This document shows positions 12,239 through 21,235 of a DNA stretch of 64,000 nt, one piece after another. The notes beneath the pieces are model-generated. The model had not been told where the DNA came from and made no database searches. It was given only the letters and a program-made list of their open reading frames with translations. Position numbers and translations under genes: made by a program. The stretch's first letter is position 1. Every line of letters begins with the position of its first letter. Location: the NCBI GenBank assembly GCA_946965045.2, contig OX337232.1:434001-498000 (forward strand). The letters run 5' to 3'. The DNA is from Epithemia pelagica. Lineage: Eukaryota; Bacillariophyta; Bacillariophyceae; Surirellales; Surirellaceae.

Positions 12239-12742
12239 CTACTTCGTATTCAATGGAATCGCAACTTGCCAAATCTGTAGGAACGCAAACTTTTCCGGAT
12301 GTTGATTTTTGAGGTCTTGTGGGGTCATTCCGCAAATATACTGACACTTGAATGATAGGAATTGTTCGTTGTCCGCCGCCATAACACCGTCATAGGTTAG
12401 GTGCTTCCCACCTGTAATGGATGTGCAATACTCAGCCCAGCGATCGTCAATGTGATAAACTTTCAACCTCTCCATACGGGTAAAACACCTCAAGTCATTG
12501 TCTGGATTATCCAGGAATACCGCCAGAGCGTACTCCTCAGTGTTGTATTTTTTGGGGGATATTTCTGGAATTTCCTGAGGTTTCTGGAATAATTTTCGTT
12601 TACTTCCATCATAATCAACAGACGAATCAGCAGACCAGTCTTCGCTAACTTCCTCTTCCTCGTCATTGCTATTCAACGACATTGCCAGGATCTTGTCAAA
12701 GGTATTTGGTGTGGTGGATTTCTCACTTTTTTCGTTACTCAT
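12239..12742 (-). CDS. Uncharacterised 167-residue protein carried by the recombinase element
   Basis: Convergent with the recombinase gene, ending 62 bases after it. The ATG at 12742 gives MSNEKSEKSTTPNTFDK; an in-frame non-ATG extension exists but is unlikely. The first 70 residues are acidic and Ser-rich (NDEEEEVSEDWSADSS) with a short KRK patch. The second half (EEYALAVFLDNPDND, RLKVYHIDDRWAEYC, KCQYICGMTPQDL) looks like a compact globular domain I do not recognise. With 13444-15198 it forms a divergent pair around 12743-13443. The frame has clean codon structure and no internal stops, so I regard it as real. Confidence 0.5.
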   Translation of the reverse strand: MSNEKSEKSTTPNTFDKILAMSLNSNDEEEEVSEDWSADSSVDYDGSKRKLFQKPQEIPEISPKKYNTEEYALAVFLDNPDNDLRCFTRMERLKVYHIDDRWAEYCTSITGGKHLTYDGVMAADNEQFLSFKCQYICGMTPQDLKNQHPEKFAFLQIWQVAIPLNTK

Positions 12743-12846
12743 GATACTATTTATGAGTTGGTTCTGCAGTCTCAACAGATTATGAGAAGGAGGAATTCGC
12801 CTTTCATGTGTAACATATATGTTAGAATATTAAGTATTCTTAAGCT

Positions 12847-13140
12847 CTATTCCATCTTCGATTTTTTTAACTCGCAAGTCGACATTTCGAGAGTACTATT
12901 ATCTCCAATGTTTTTCAAACCCTTTTCGGAACAATTGTCTACGTCCTCTGGTGCACGACCTTCACTGGTAAGGTCTGTTGAGTTCCGTTCTTCTTGATTA
13001 TTCGATTCTGATCTTGTCCCAGCGGCCAGCACCACATTTTCTGGAAGTGGGTTTGAGATGACTTCTTCGACCGAGGCAACTGTGTCTTGTGATTGGAGGA
13101 TTGATTTGTAGTATCGATTATTCTGTACAGATCTGACCAA
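12847..13140 (-). CDS. Possible small gene or exon upstream of the 167-residue protein
   Basis: Open frame of 97 codons with no ATG near its 5' end. The translation is acidic and Ser/Asn/Glu-rich (SVEEVISNPLPENV, RSESNNQEERNSTDL). It could be an upstream exon of 12239-12742, but no convincing donor is seen before its stop, or it could be chance. Upstream, at 13146-13190, the motif gacatggaaag is repeated twice, and agttgataggtgaa is repeated at about 13288-13315. Confidence 0.25.
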   Translation of the reverse strand: MVRSVQNNRYYKSILQSQDTVASVEEVISNPLPENVVLAAGTRSESNNQEERNSTDLTSEGRAPEDVDNCSEKGLKNIGDNSTLEMSTCELKKSKME

Positions 13141-13443
13141 CTGGATGTGACATGGAAAGTTAGTGTTTTGGATAAGACATGGAAAGTGAGTGTTTTGCGG
13201 TGAATCCAGTGCCCCGACCTATTAGCTAGAAGAAGACAAACACTCACTACAAGTCTCGGTTACAAATTGTTAAGGTCGTAGTACTAAGAGTTGATAGGTG
13301 AAGAGTTGATAGGTGAACCAATTCCCAATTTGCGAATTGCGTTTTGAATAAACCTGTCCAACAAGAGATGCATCTGTTTAGGAACAAAACATCGTAGTCA
13401 CCTCTCAATCACGAAATCACCAAAGCACCATTGCATCCCTGTC

Positions 13444-15198
13444 ATGAGCAAGTCTACGAAGCAAACGTTGCTCATTGACCTCTGTGACTCGTCCGAAACA
13501 GAAGAGTTCAAAGTCGAAGTGAGAATGAACAAAAGCAACGACAAGAAGAAGAACAAGAAGGAAGAACAGAAGAAGAACGAGGACGATGTGATTTTGGAAG
13601 TCGATGAGGACAACACGAAAATGACAGAGAGTACAACGGAAAAAGAAGACGACACCGAAGCGCTAGATGGAAGGAAACGTAAAGCAAACGAAGTAACAAC
13701 CAACGAAACAACCAACGAAACTCGCCAGACATTTCAAGGGATGCAAGACGGGTCGTATTATCGTGATACAAAAAAACCACCACATTTCCGAGTGACGAAG
13801 AAAAATAAACAACCACCCCATCCAACAGACGACGACGACGACGAGGACAAGCCTGACCCATGGGCACAGGCTACTAAAGTCACCTATCCTGTCCCACTCG
13901 GAAACAAGGTTTACTACAGACAAAAAGCAACGGACAGAAATCCCCTGATTTTAATTTTTCGGTTTCATATGGAACGTCATCCTCCTCTCCAGGAACATTT
14001 GGAAGACATCGTGAAATCGTTTGTGAAAAACAAGTTCCCTCTTTTACAGACCGATCCAGACAGTATGCAGGCGAATGGGCCACACGAGCTACGGGAAACA
14101 ATGACGATAGACGGAAATATCAAGGACGGATCAGTTCTCGCCCGTGTTGATTTTTATTGCACTACTCACAAGGACTACGATGAAACAAATTACACACAAT
14201 TGTGCCTACAAACTGTGGAATCGCATGTAATCTACACAATGGGAAAAGGGTCCTTGCGCCTGATTGTTGCGTCTAACTGTCTCCATGTGTTCAAATATGA
14301 AGACAACGCCTGGCACTTTTCAACTACAAAAACACTGCAACCAGGAAACAAGGATGATCTCGTCTGTGTGAGACCATGTATGATCACCCAGTATCTGGAC
14401 GAACCAAATTTTGTCAGCAGCTATCCTGTATGTTGACGCAAAAGATACATCGTATCTATTCATACCTACTAGTATCTTAATAACTTCAATAACAGCAAGT
14501 ATCATATTCAGTTGTATATCTCATTTTTTGCTGAATGCCTCACTTCCCATATCCAAGATATGGACGTACCAACAATTATCGGAGATGGTTGTTTCCTTGA
14601 CCGGTACGACCGCGTGTACAGTTTTCACTGTCACACTCCGTTGGAAAGAAATGTGCGCATAAAGATTCTGAAGGACTCCCTGGAGTACATGGGTGATGAT
14701 AGCGCACAGAATAGACGGTTCACTAATCCAAGAGAGACAGAAATGACGACAGGGAGTGGAACAGTTTTTCGAATGAACGAAGAAGTTCGCTTCCATCGAT
14801 TCCCCCCAGACGGTATGCATATTCTGGGGGTTGATTTGTACGAGGCTCGTTTTTCGACGGCAAGTGTTCCTGTATTTCAGGTAATATGGAATTACATCCA
14901 GTTTATGTGTGGCTCCCCAGTGTTACACCACAAGGTTGTGCCGCCTATCCTTCACAAGTACAACGAGGACGGACAGCTGCAAGAGGTATATTCAACGAAT
15001 ATATCATTGTGTGGAACTGTGGGTATGTATATTTCGAATGTCGGTATGGGGATGACACCTCTTCACGACGTGTTGTATCACCCATTTCAGACTGGGTGGA
15101 CAGGCTCTCTATGTGGTCGTGTTATCCGTTGTGAACGAGGTCGTATCCGGCGCGGAGAACCTGAATACATACGCTTTGCATATCGGGGTGGAAGGTAA
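13444..15198 (+). CDS. Uncharacterised two-exon protein (556 residues) carried by the recombinase element
   Basis: Exons 13444-14427 and 14512-15198. The intron has GTATGT at its start and TTCAG at its end (84 bases, phase 0) and joins NFVSSYP to LYISFF in frame. The first 130 residues are highly charged (NKSNDKKKNKKEEQKKNE, later DDDDDEDKPDP), resembling a disordered, possibly nuclear region. The rest is globular with conserved-looking patches (FRFHMERHPPLQEHLEDI, GDGCFLDRYDRVYSFHCH, FHRFPPDGMHILGVDLYE). I recognise no family; no nuclease, transposase or polymerase motif stands out. A further intron may exist between the GT at 14996 and the AG before 15092. It is transcribed away from 12239-12742 and towards the small gene at 15400. 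Confidence 0.5.
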
Positions 15199-15399
15199 AT
15201 TAGATACTACATCAGTCACATAAGCGTTATTTTAGTGCCATTAAGAATAAGTAATCATTATCAGCAATCGAAATAACGGATCTTTATAACCGTCATGACT
15301 TGAATTGCTATGATATAAGGTACGCGCGCGCTGAACAGAAAGCCGGCTTAGTAAGGTGAAACAAGAACGAATTTGTGAAGAAAGAAGAAACAACCAACC

Positions 15400-15807
15400 A
15401 TGGCGAAGAAGAAGGACGACTCCCAATTTTTGACGAAGGAAGAAGAAGAGGACCTATGGTGTGGAATGTGCAACCGCCGAGGGGAGTGCGACGACTGCGA
15501 GCAGTTGTTCGTTGAAGCCTTTACACGTAAAGCCATGAACTTCTTCGGAAGCCCCGACGATGCCAAGCTGGTGAAACGATTGACAAGTGAGGAAAAGAAG
15601 ATTCAGACAGACAAGATGGACAAAGCTTGGGAGTATCTGTGTAGTTCGAAGAGAAAGCTCCTATTCGAACAGCAAACAGAGAAAGCGAAGAAAAAGACAA
15701 AGCAACAGACGATGGGAGCCTTCATTGTCAAAAGCAAAACCAACAAGAAAACAAAGGGAAAACAAAGGGATGAGACGAAGAGAGAGAGATGTAATCCAGT
15801 ACCATAG
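15400..15807 (+). CDS. Small Lys-rich, Cys-containing protein carried by the recombinase element
   Basis: 135 residues; the ATG sits in ACCATGG. A Cys cluster near the N-terminus (WCGMCNRRGECDDCEQ, residues 20-35) could bind zinc. The C-terminal third is very basic. It contains KQQTMGAFIVKSK, close to a PCNA-interacting PIP box (Q-x-x-M-x-x-F, but Ile where the second aromatic usually is). Family not recognised. The C-terminal coding part is repeated downstream in the non-coding DNA (15878-16021), so the gene end has undergone a tandem duplication. Confidence 0.5.
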   Translation: MAKKKDDSQFLTKEEEEDLWCGMCNRRGECDDCEQLFVEAFTRKAMNFFGSPDDAKLVKRLTSEEKKIQTDKMDKAWEYLCSSKRKLLFEQQTEKAKKKTKQQTMGAFIVKSKTNKKTKGKQRDETKRERCNPVP

Positions 15808-16021
15808 GCAGTTTCTCTAATATTAGGAAAGTATTTTGTATACTGCTCTGTACAATGCAAAGAACCATTTTGACTGAGACGATGGGAGCCTTCATTGTCA
15901 TAAGCAATACCAACAAGAAAAAACACACGAAGAGAGGAGAGAGACCAGTGACCAGTACCGTAGGCAGTTTCTTTAATAGTAGTATACCGTTCGGTAAAAT
16001 GCAAAGTGCCATTTTGACTGT
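15708..16021 (+). repeat. Two-copy tandem repeat of about 170 bases at the end of the small gene
   Basis: Copy 1 is 15708-15877 and copy 2 starts at 15878, both opening with gacgatgggagccttcattg. Both contain 'ccagtacc.taggcagtttct' and 'atgcaaag..ccattttgact'. Copy 2 re-encodes the TMGAFIV motif outside the gene, with changes. The remaining element DNA, 16022-16223, shows nothing recognisable. Confidence 0.7.
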
Positions 16022-16273
16022 AAGAATAATGTGTAGATCAGTTTCGAAGAAGTACGAGAACCACGATAGAAAAAGACATACCGAAAATGTATAGGGAGAA
16101 TCAACTGTGTTCCTATATGTTCCGAAACGTATTGGGATTTTGGGTGGGTAGGCGTGAAAGGCAGGTGGAAAAACCGTTAACTGTGCGCAGGAGAGATAAT
16201 TTGGTCCAATTCGGTTTTCAGGATTGGGATATTTTGGGCGCGTATCCTGCGTGATCCACCGTGGGACACCCCC

Positions 16274-16314
16274 CCTTATCCTAGGATAAGGCTTAATAAT
16301 CCGATGAAGGATAA
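16274..16314. promoter_or_regulatory. Right-end palindrome and GGATAA motif of the recombinase element
   Basis: A perfect 18-bp palindrome CCTTATCCTAGGATAAGG at 16274-16291 and another GGATAA at 16309-16314, just inside the right junction. It is conserved at 3106-3123 in the deletion remnant. Candidate recombinase binding site or arm site (inference). Confidence 0.6.
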
Positions 16315-16634
16315 CGTTTCATTATTTTTTCCGTTCATGTAAGTGAATGCTGCCATGACAGTGGGAAAATGCATCCTTTATCTCTTATTGTTGTTGTTGT
16401 TTTGGTGTCAGAGCCTCATTGAATGAGACCTTGCATTTTACCGTCATTCTTGTCATTGATGTTATTTTAGATCCTCTAGGGTTAAGGTTTTCACCTTTTT
16501 GGGATCCATTAGGGTTACGGGATAGCACTCTAAAATAGTTTTAGAGTTTGAAATCGAAGGTATAATATAATTAGATACTTTTAGAATGGCTCTAGAATGT
16601 CAAGTATAATTAGAGGCGGCCACCCTGATTAGAC

Positions 16635-17010
16635 CGGTTCCTTTCACGATTTTTATGGACGGGTTTGATTGGTTCATTTTATACTCCTATCATTTTGTTG
16701 CGGGGTTCGTAATTTTTACTATAGTCTGAGTTGTACAATTTTGATTCCTTGTCCGACGTGCTGTGGGTGGGTTTAAGTTGGGAGTGATTGGGAGTGAATC
16801 TTTCCTTCTCTTGTTCCCGCTTATACCACCTTCAACCTTTTACTTTGCGCGCTTCTTGGTCGCGCAAAAATACGAGAGCACACTGACGTGGCGATTCCCA
16901 CCGACAACCGACAATCCTCTGAGTCTGAGCGTTTGTTGCCAAGAGGAGCCGTGCAAATTCCGAAAGAGTTTCTCATACATTGAATTGTTTGTGTTCCCCC
17001 TTTTAGAAAG
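16635..17010 (+). promoter_or_regulatory. Leader and promoter region of the coiled-coil gene (unit B)
   Basis: Runs from the MITE to the ATG and is shared with 3466-3886 and 31788-32200. It contains 'cttggtcgcgcaaaaatacgag', also present before the 54854 gene. No TATA box can be assigned with confidence. Unit B lacks about 45 leader bases present in the other copies. Confidence 0.4.
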
Positions 17011-17562
17011 ATGACAAGCACTCTGTTTTTTTCCCTGTTGGGAAGCTGGCTGTTGGCCGTCCTTCTATGTGCAAAGGTGACGGTGGCATTCCTGCCGACC
17101 CGTCCTTTCATGAGCCCGAATTTTCACACGACCTTGTGTCGTGCAAGCTCGAAAAACCCGACCGACATGACCAATAGAGAACTGCAAGTCGCCAGTGTCG
17201 AGGCAGCAAAAGAGTCAAACAACATTGCAATGGAAAAAGCAGACGCAGCAAACGCCATTGCTGTCGTCGTGCCATTAGTGATTGCTTTTGTTGCTTCCGA
17301 CAAGATGGACAAAATGCAAGCGTCTAACGAAAGCTTACAGGAAAGCTTACAGGTCAAAAACGAAATCTTTCAGTTGGAGATCAAGAAGCTCGACACAGAC
17401 AACCAAAAGAAGAAGGATGAAATTCAAGATTTAATTGATGCCAAGAAAGGCGCGACTGCGAGGAGTTTATCCCGCCCAAGTGAATTGAATGATGGGGCTG
17501 TCGCTTGGCTCAAGAAACAGACGGTGGCCGAACAGGGAAGCGCTTTGCCTTGGCTGACGTAA
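17011..17562 (+). CDS. Plastid-type coiled-coil membrane protein, array copy B
   Basis: 183 residues, intact frame. Same layout as 3887-4468: signal peptide ending AKVTVA|FLPTRPF, a membrane-like segment AIAVVVPLVIAFVA, a coiled coil with a single full NESLQESLQV(K) repeat unit, and the end GSALPWLT. Compared with copy A it lacks EKSLD before the membrane segment and the half repeat unit. Whether it is expressed is unknown; the absence of stops suggests recent origin or some constraint. Confidence 0.6.
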   Translation: MTSTLFFSLLGSWLLAVLLCAKVTVAFLPTRPFMSPNFHTTLCRASSKNPTDMTNRELQVASVEAAKESNNIAMEKADAANAIAVVVPLVIAFVASDKMDKMQASNESLQESLQVKNEIFQLEIKKLDTDNQKKKDEIQDLIDAKKGATARSLSRPSELNDGAVAWLKKQTVAEQGSALPWLT

Positions 17563-17890
17563 AAGTCCTACGTCGAGACCATGGCAAAACAAATGGGTTT
17601 TTGGGACGATCCGACGGGAAATTATGGGAATAGACGCTTTGGCCTCCAACTGAATAAAATAGAAGAGATATAACGATTAGGGCAAAGAACTTAAGCACAG
17701 CACTTTGTTGGGTGGTATTACATTGCCTCATGAACATGGGTTTCCAGAATGTCGACACTTTGGTGCGCCCAACCAAACAGCAATGTAGAACAGGCTTCAT
17801 TTGTGTGCAGCGTGGAGATACTCAAAAGGTCATTGCACAACATTCAAATTTATAACTGCAGTGAAAAGTAGTAGAGGTACCTTAACTCTA

Positions 17891-19490
17891 TGGTAGTTAC
17901 AAACTTGTCCTCAACCACAGCGGTGGTGTCGACGAGATGACCTCCTCGTGTCGCGTCTATTGGAATCGTCAAGCGGTCGTCGTCGTACAACCACAAGAAG
18001 AAGCGAATGGCAATCTCTTCCCAGTATCGTGTGAATGGGACCTGACATCCACCTTGTTGCGGCAACAACAAGCACAACCAGCGGGGCAACAGCACCATCA
18101 TGAATTGATCACTGTGAGCAGGGTTGGCTGGTTCTAATTGTGGGATCGCTTGCTGATCGAACTGATTTGTCAACATCCACAGGCTGACCTGGTCCACTAT
18201 TCCGATTCCAGGCCGAGGCCTATGGAAACTTGCAGGTACAAGTGCATTATCAAGAACTATCACCACCAGTCAAAACGGAACCAACCACGGACGACGACCA
18301 TCACGATACGGGCATGAATACGCCTACGCACGCCCACGGAATACTATACAACGAGGACGCTTTTTCAAAGTGGCCTTGTACCAAGATTCCTACCACGAAC
18401 CAGCAAATTACAACGACGACCACAAGAACAACAAGAACAAGCGTGAAAACACGAATGCTTCTAGTACCACCACAAGTCAAACTGGGTGTCCTCCTCCTCC
18501 TTGTCCAATAAATGGCGGGCAGGATCCTGCCTGTGGCAGAAAACCATTTATTTGCCCCTGCATGTCCATTCGGCGAGTGCATCGACGCAACTCAACGCGA
18601 CGCGACCAGTACGACTCAACCCTGGACAGCCGAAACACAGCACTTGTATACCTTGGTCTTTTCTTTGCATCCTGCCATTCGAATCCGGCCATCATCACCA
18701 TTTGACACAAACAACAATGACGACAACGACGACTCGGGAATAGGAGGCTGGCCCCTGGACCCACCGTGCAAGCCGAATCCTGTCGTGTGGGATTTTGAAC
18801 CATTTCCATCAACCACAAGGGTCAACTGTGCCTAAATCACCAACCCATTACCATTTGCGGTGTCCATTGGAACGACACGAAGAATACGGACAGTGTCGTT
18901 TCCATTCCATCCATGATTCGAGACCTCCGTTTGTGAAAACAATACAATTTCAATGCCGTCCGGATCACCCGTCAAACCTTGTATGGTATCTGTGATGCCT
19001 ATGGACTCCATGTCTGGAACGAAGTCAATCTCATTGGAGACACCAGATGTAATACCCGCCACAGGAATGGCAGGAATCCGATGTTTTCTCAGTGGTGGTG
19101 GCAAGTAGGTCGTCAATATCCTTTGGCCGGCGATCCAGGTACCACCTTGGAGTCTCGCATCTCGCTACTGGTCCAACGGGACCGTAATCATCCCTCTGTC
19201 ATTGTCTGGTCGTTGGGGAACAACAATTCCAATGTCATCCATGACCTACCTTTTGGGTGGAACTATGTTTCCAAACCAAGCGTTATGAGCAACCGTGACT
19301 CTATTTTCCATCAAGGCTGCCGTCTGATTGAACAAAATTGGACACTTCTCGACCCATTTGTTCCAATGGTGATGGCATCACAACCACACCCATTCGACGT
19401 GACATGAAGGAATGGACCGAACCTTCCGACTGCTCCGCTTGTGACCCGAGAAACGAATACTACGGAGACAGATCCTAGCACTGCCGTCGT
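17891..19490 (+). pseudogene. Broken 5' half of a GH2 beta-galactosidase gene, copy B
   Basis: Nearly the same as 4797-6398, with the same frame breaks, plus its own small deletion near 18975 ('cccgtcaaaccttg' for 'cccgtcaggagccttg'). It contains the frame for DAYGLHVWNEVNLIGD and VIVWSLGNNNSN, then runs to the junction with unit C at 19492. Confidence 0.75.
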
Positions 19491-20996
19491 CTGACGACAT
19501 GATGCTGGGAGGGGATATGGTCGTTGTTGTTGTTGTTGTAGGATTCGTGGTGGTAAATGCTAGACGCGTTGTTGTAAGGCTTGGAAGACAATTGGCTCCG
19601 GCACTACTACCTCCTCCTCGAAGCCGAGCAATGCGAGAATGCTGGAGTCGAACCAACGCGGTACGACTCCAAAAAGAGACAGAAAGAGGACTGGAAGCCC
19701 AACACTGCACGGGACGAATGGCACACGAGGTCCAACACCAATACCACAAGGATACCGCGGATACCAGACTGGACCGTTTGATGCTGCCTCGACCACTCCG
19801 ACGACGATGCACCACTGTGGAAAAAGACGAAGAATACGGTCGTTCTCGAGAAGAAGACGGACTCCTGGTGCTGTTGCTGCAAGTCTTGTTGTTCTTGTTG
19901 CGAACAATTGCGAAGGGAAACAGCCACTGCTGTGGAGTGGACACACCCAGAATCGAGAGTGGACAACGACAACGAGAAAGGTAGGAACACAACAAGGACG
20001 ATCGTGCCGTCACCACCACCATGGCCCTTTCGAATTCGATATCACCACCACACAAAGCCTTGTTGTTGTTGCTTGTTGCACACTCTTTCAAACTTGAGCG
20101 CAGTCCACACACTCTTCAACCCTTTCTTGTTGTCGCAGTGAGAGACAAGACCGAGTTTTGTATTTCGGCGTTGCTAGTTGCTACGAAAAAAAGGTTCTGT
20201 GTTTGATATCGCCTACTCTGTTTTCTGTTTTGCCGTCGGATTCTGATGTGTCATTATCATGGCCACGCACCTGTTTTGCAATCTCTAGCCTTCTATATAT
20301 GGCTGAAGTGTGATAGTTGTTCTGTTGTGAGTTTTCAGCAACCGCTCCGTTTTTGTAAGAATGGACCTGAACGGGAACCATTTACCCCAGCTATCATCAG
20401 TCTCGGTAGATCGAAAGAATGTCAGAGAGTAGGTACGGAGTAGGTAGTCTAGGAGAAGGAGGTTTTGGTGATCCTTCAAATAGCAGGACAACCAACCAAC
20501 CAACCATCCAACCAACACACCAAACCCACCAACCAACCAACACACCAACCAGCAAACACACCTCCTTGAATTCAACAGAACTTGTTGACCGTTTCGATGT
20601 CATGGGACGGCGCAAGGTCTTTTGGAATGTTTGATTCACAATGCCCTTAACTTTTCCCTTGCCCAACCACTGTGGCTTCTCGCATTGATTTTTCCATAGT
20701 TGTGGCTGCATGGGCCATTACAGTTTCCAATTCTGCTTCATCATGTTGCCAAGCACAGCTCCTTTGTCGTGCGCTCAACAAGTATTGTTAATCGTTGCAA
20801 AGGACCAAAGGAGTCCCCACAATTTGGTGGACGACGACAACGGCGATCTCGATTCCGACGACATGAACAAGAAGAGCAACATGGAAGCAAGACAATTCCA
20901 TGGCAACGACCCACGAGATATAAATATCCCTCTTGACGACACGGTGCTGTTGTCGTCACGAGATGCTTTTCTTTGTCATCGTCCACCATCATCCAG

Positions 20997-21165
20997 TGAA
21001 AAGGGGATGAATTGGGAAAATTATGATAGAAGGTTAACTAGTTCGTACGTTCCTAAAAGATATGCAAGTAGTGCGTCAGTCCAAGTGTGAGGCTGGTTGG
21101 GCAAGGTGACGTAGGACCTTGTGAGTCAGCTCTAGGCTAGTCTCCATTAGGTCGCACCCTTTTCA
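20997..21165 (-). repeat. 3' LTR of the copia element
   Basis: 169 bases, no differences seen from 27860-28028. Begins TGAAAAGGGG and ends ACCCTTTTCA on the plus strand. Confidence 0.95.
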
Positions 21166-21175
21166 CTCCCTCTCA
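21166..21175 (-). other. Polypurine tract of the copia element
   Basis: In element orientation, gagagggag lies immediately before the 3' LTR, the expected plus-strand priming site. Confidence 0.65.
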
Positions 21176-21235
21176 GCCGAACACGGATGAGATAATGGAC
21201 TTTAAAGGTGTAAATTGTGAGAATAGATTTGGTGG

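Larger units (their letters stand above)
8691..16326 (+). mobile_element. Crypton-like tyrosine-recombinase element with cargo genes
   Basis: Comparison with the empty site in unit C (TCATTATT at 31472-31479 running straight into ttttccgttc) defines the insertion. Unit B has TCATTATT at 8683-8690, then 7.6 kb of foreign DNA, then TCATTATT at 16319-16326 followed by ttttccgttc. A single short direct repeat at the junctions and no long terminal inverted repeats are as expected for integration by a tyrosine recombinase. The element encodes a Crypton-type recombinase (9114-12177) and at least three further genes (12239-12742 minus, 13444-15198 plus, 15400-15807 plus). Known Cryptons are usually small and encode mainly the recombinase, so this multi-gene form is unusual. 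Both ends hold GGATAA/TTATCC motifs. Confidence 0.8.
8565..16627. mobile_element. MITE with CAGGGTGGCC-type ends, unit B copy, split by the recombinase element
   Basis: Left end TAGGGTGGCC (8565-8574) after attagac (8558-8564); right end GGCCACCCTG (16618-16627) before attagac (16628-16634). MITE sequence occupies 8565-8690 and 16327-16627; the 7636 bases between them are the tyrosine-recombinase element. The uninterrupted MITE is at 31354-31780. Confidence 0.75.
6401..19492 (+). repeat. Tandem segmental repeat, unit B (carries the 7.6-kb recombinase element)
   Basis: Second unit of the array. It starts exactly at the bases around the aminopeptidase start codon (GACGACATGATG, as at 612) and ends in the beta-galactosidase fragment. 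It is longer than unit A because the tyrosine-recombinase element 8691-16326 is inserted in its MITE. It lacks the small MITE found in units A and C: after 'ggggacagaac' at about 8510 the sequence goes straight to 'tacctagacacttcac'. It also lacks about 45 bases of the coiled-coil gene leader (near 16929). Confidence 0.85.

Noticed and set aside
8565-16627. Whole 8-kb block as one TIR transposon with CAGGGTGGCC ends
   Set aside because: The uninterrupted 427-bp MITE in unit C shows that the TIRs belong to the MITE and the gene-bearing part is a separate insertion with its own junctions.
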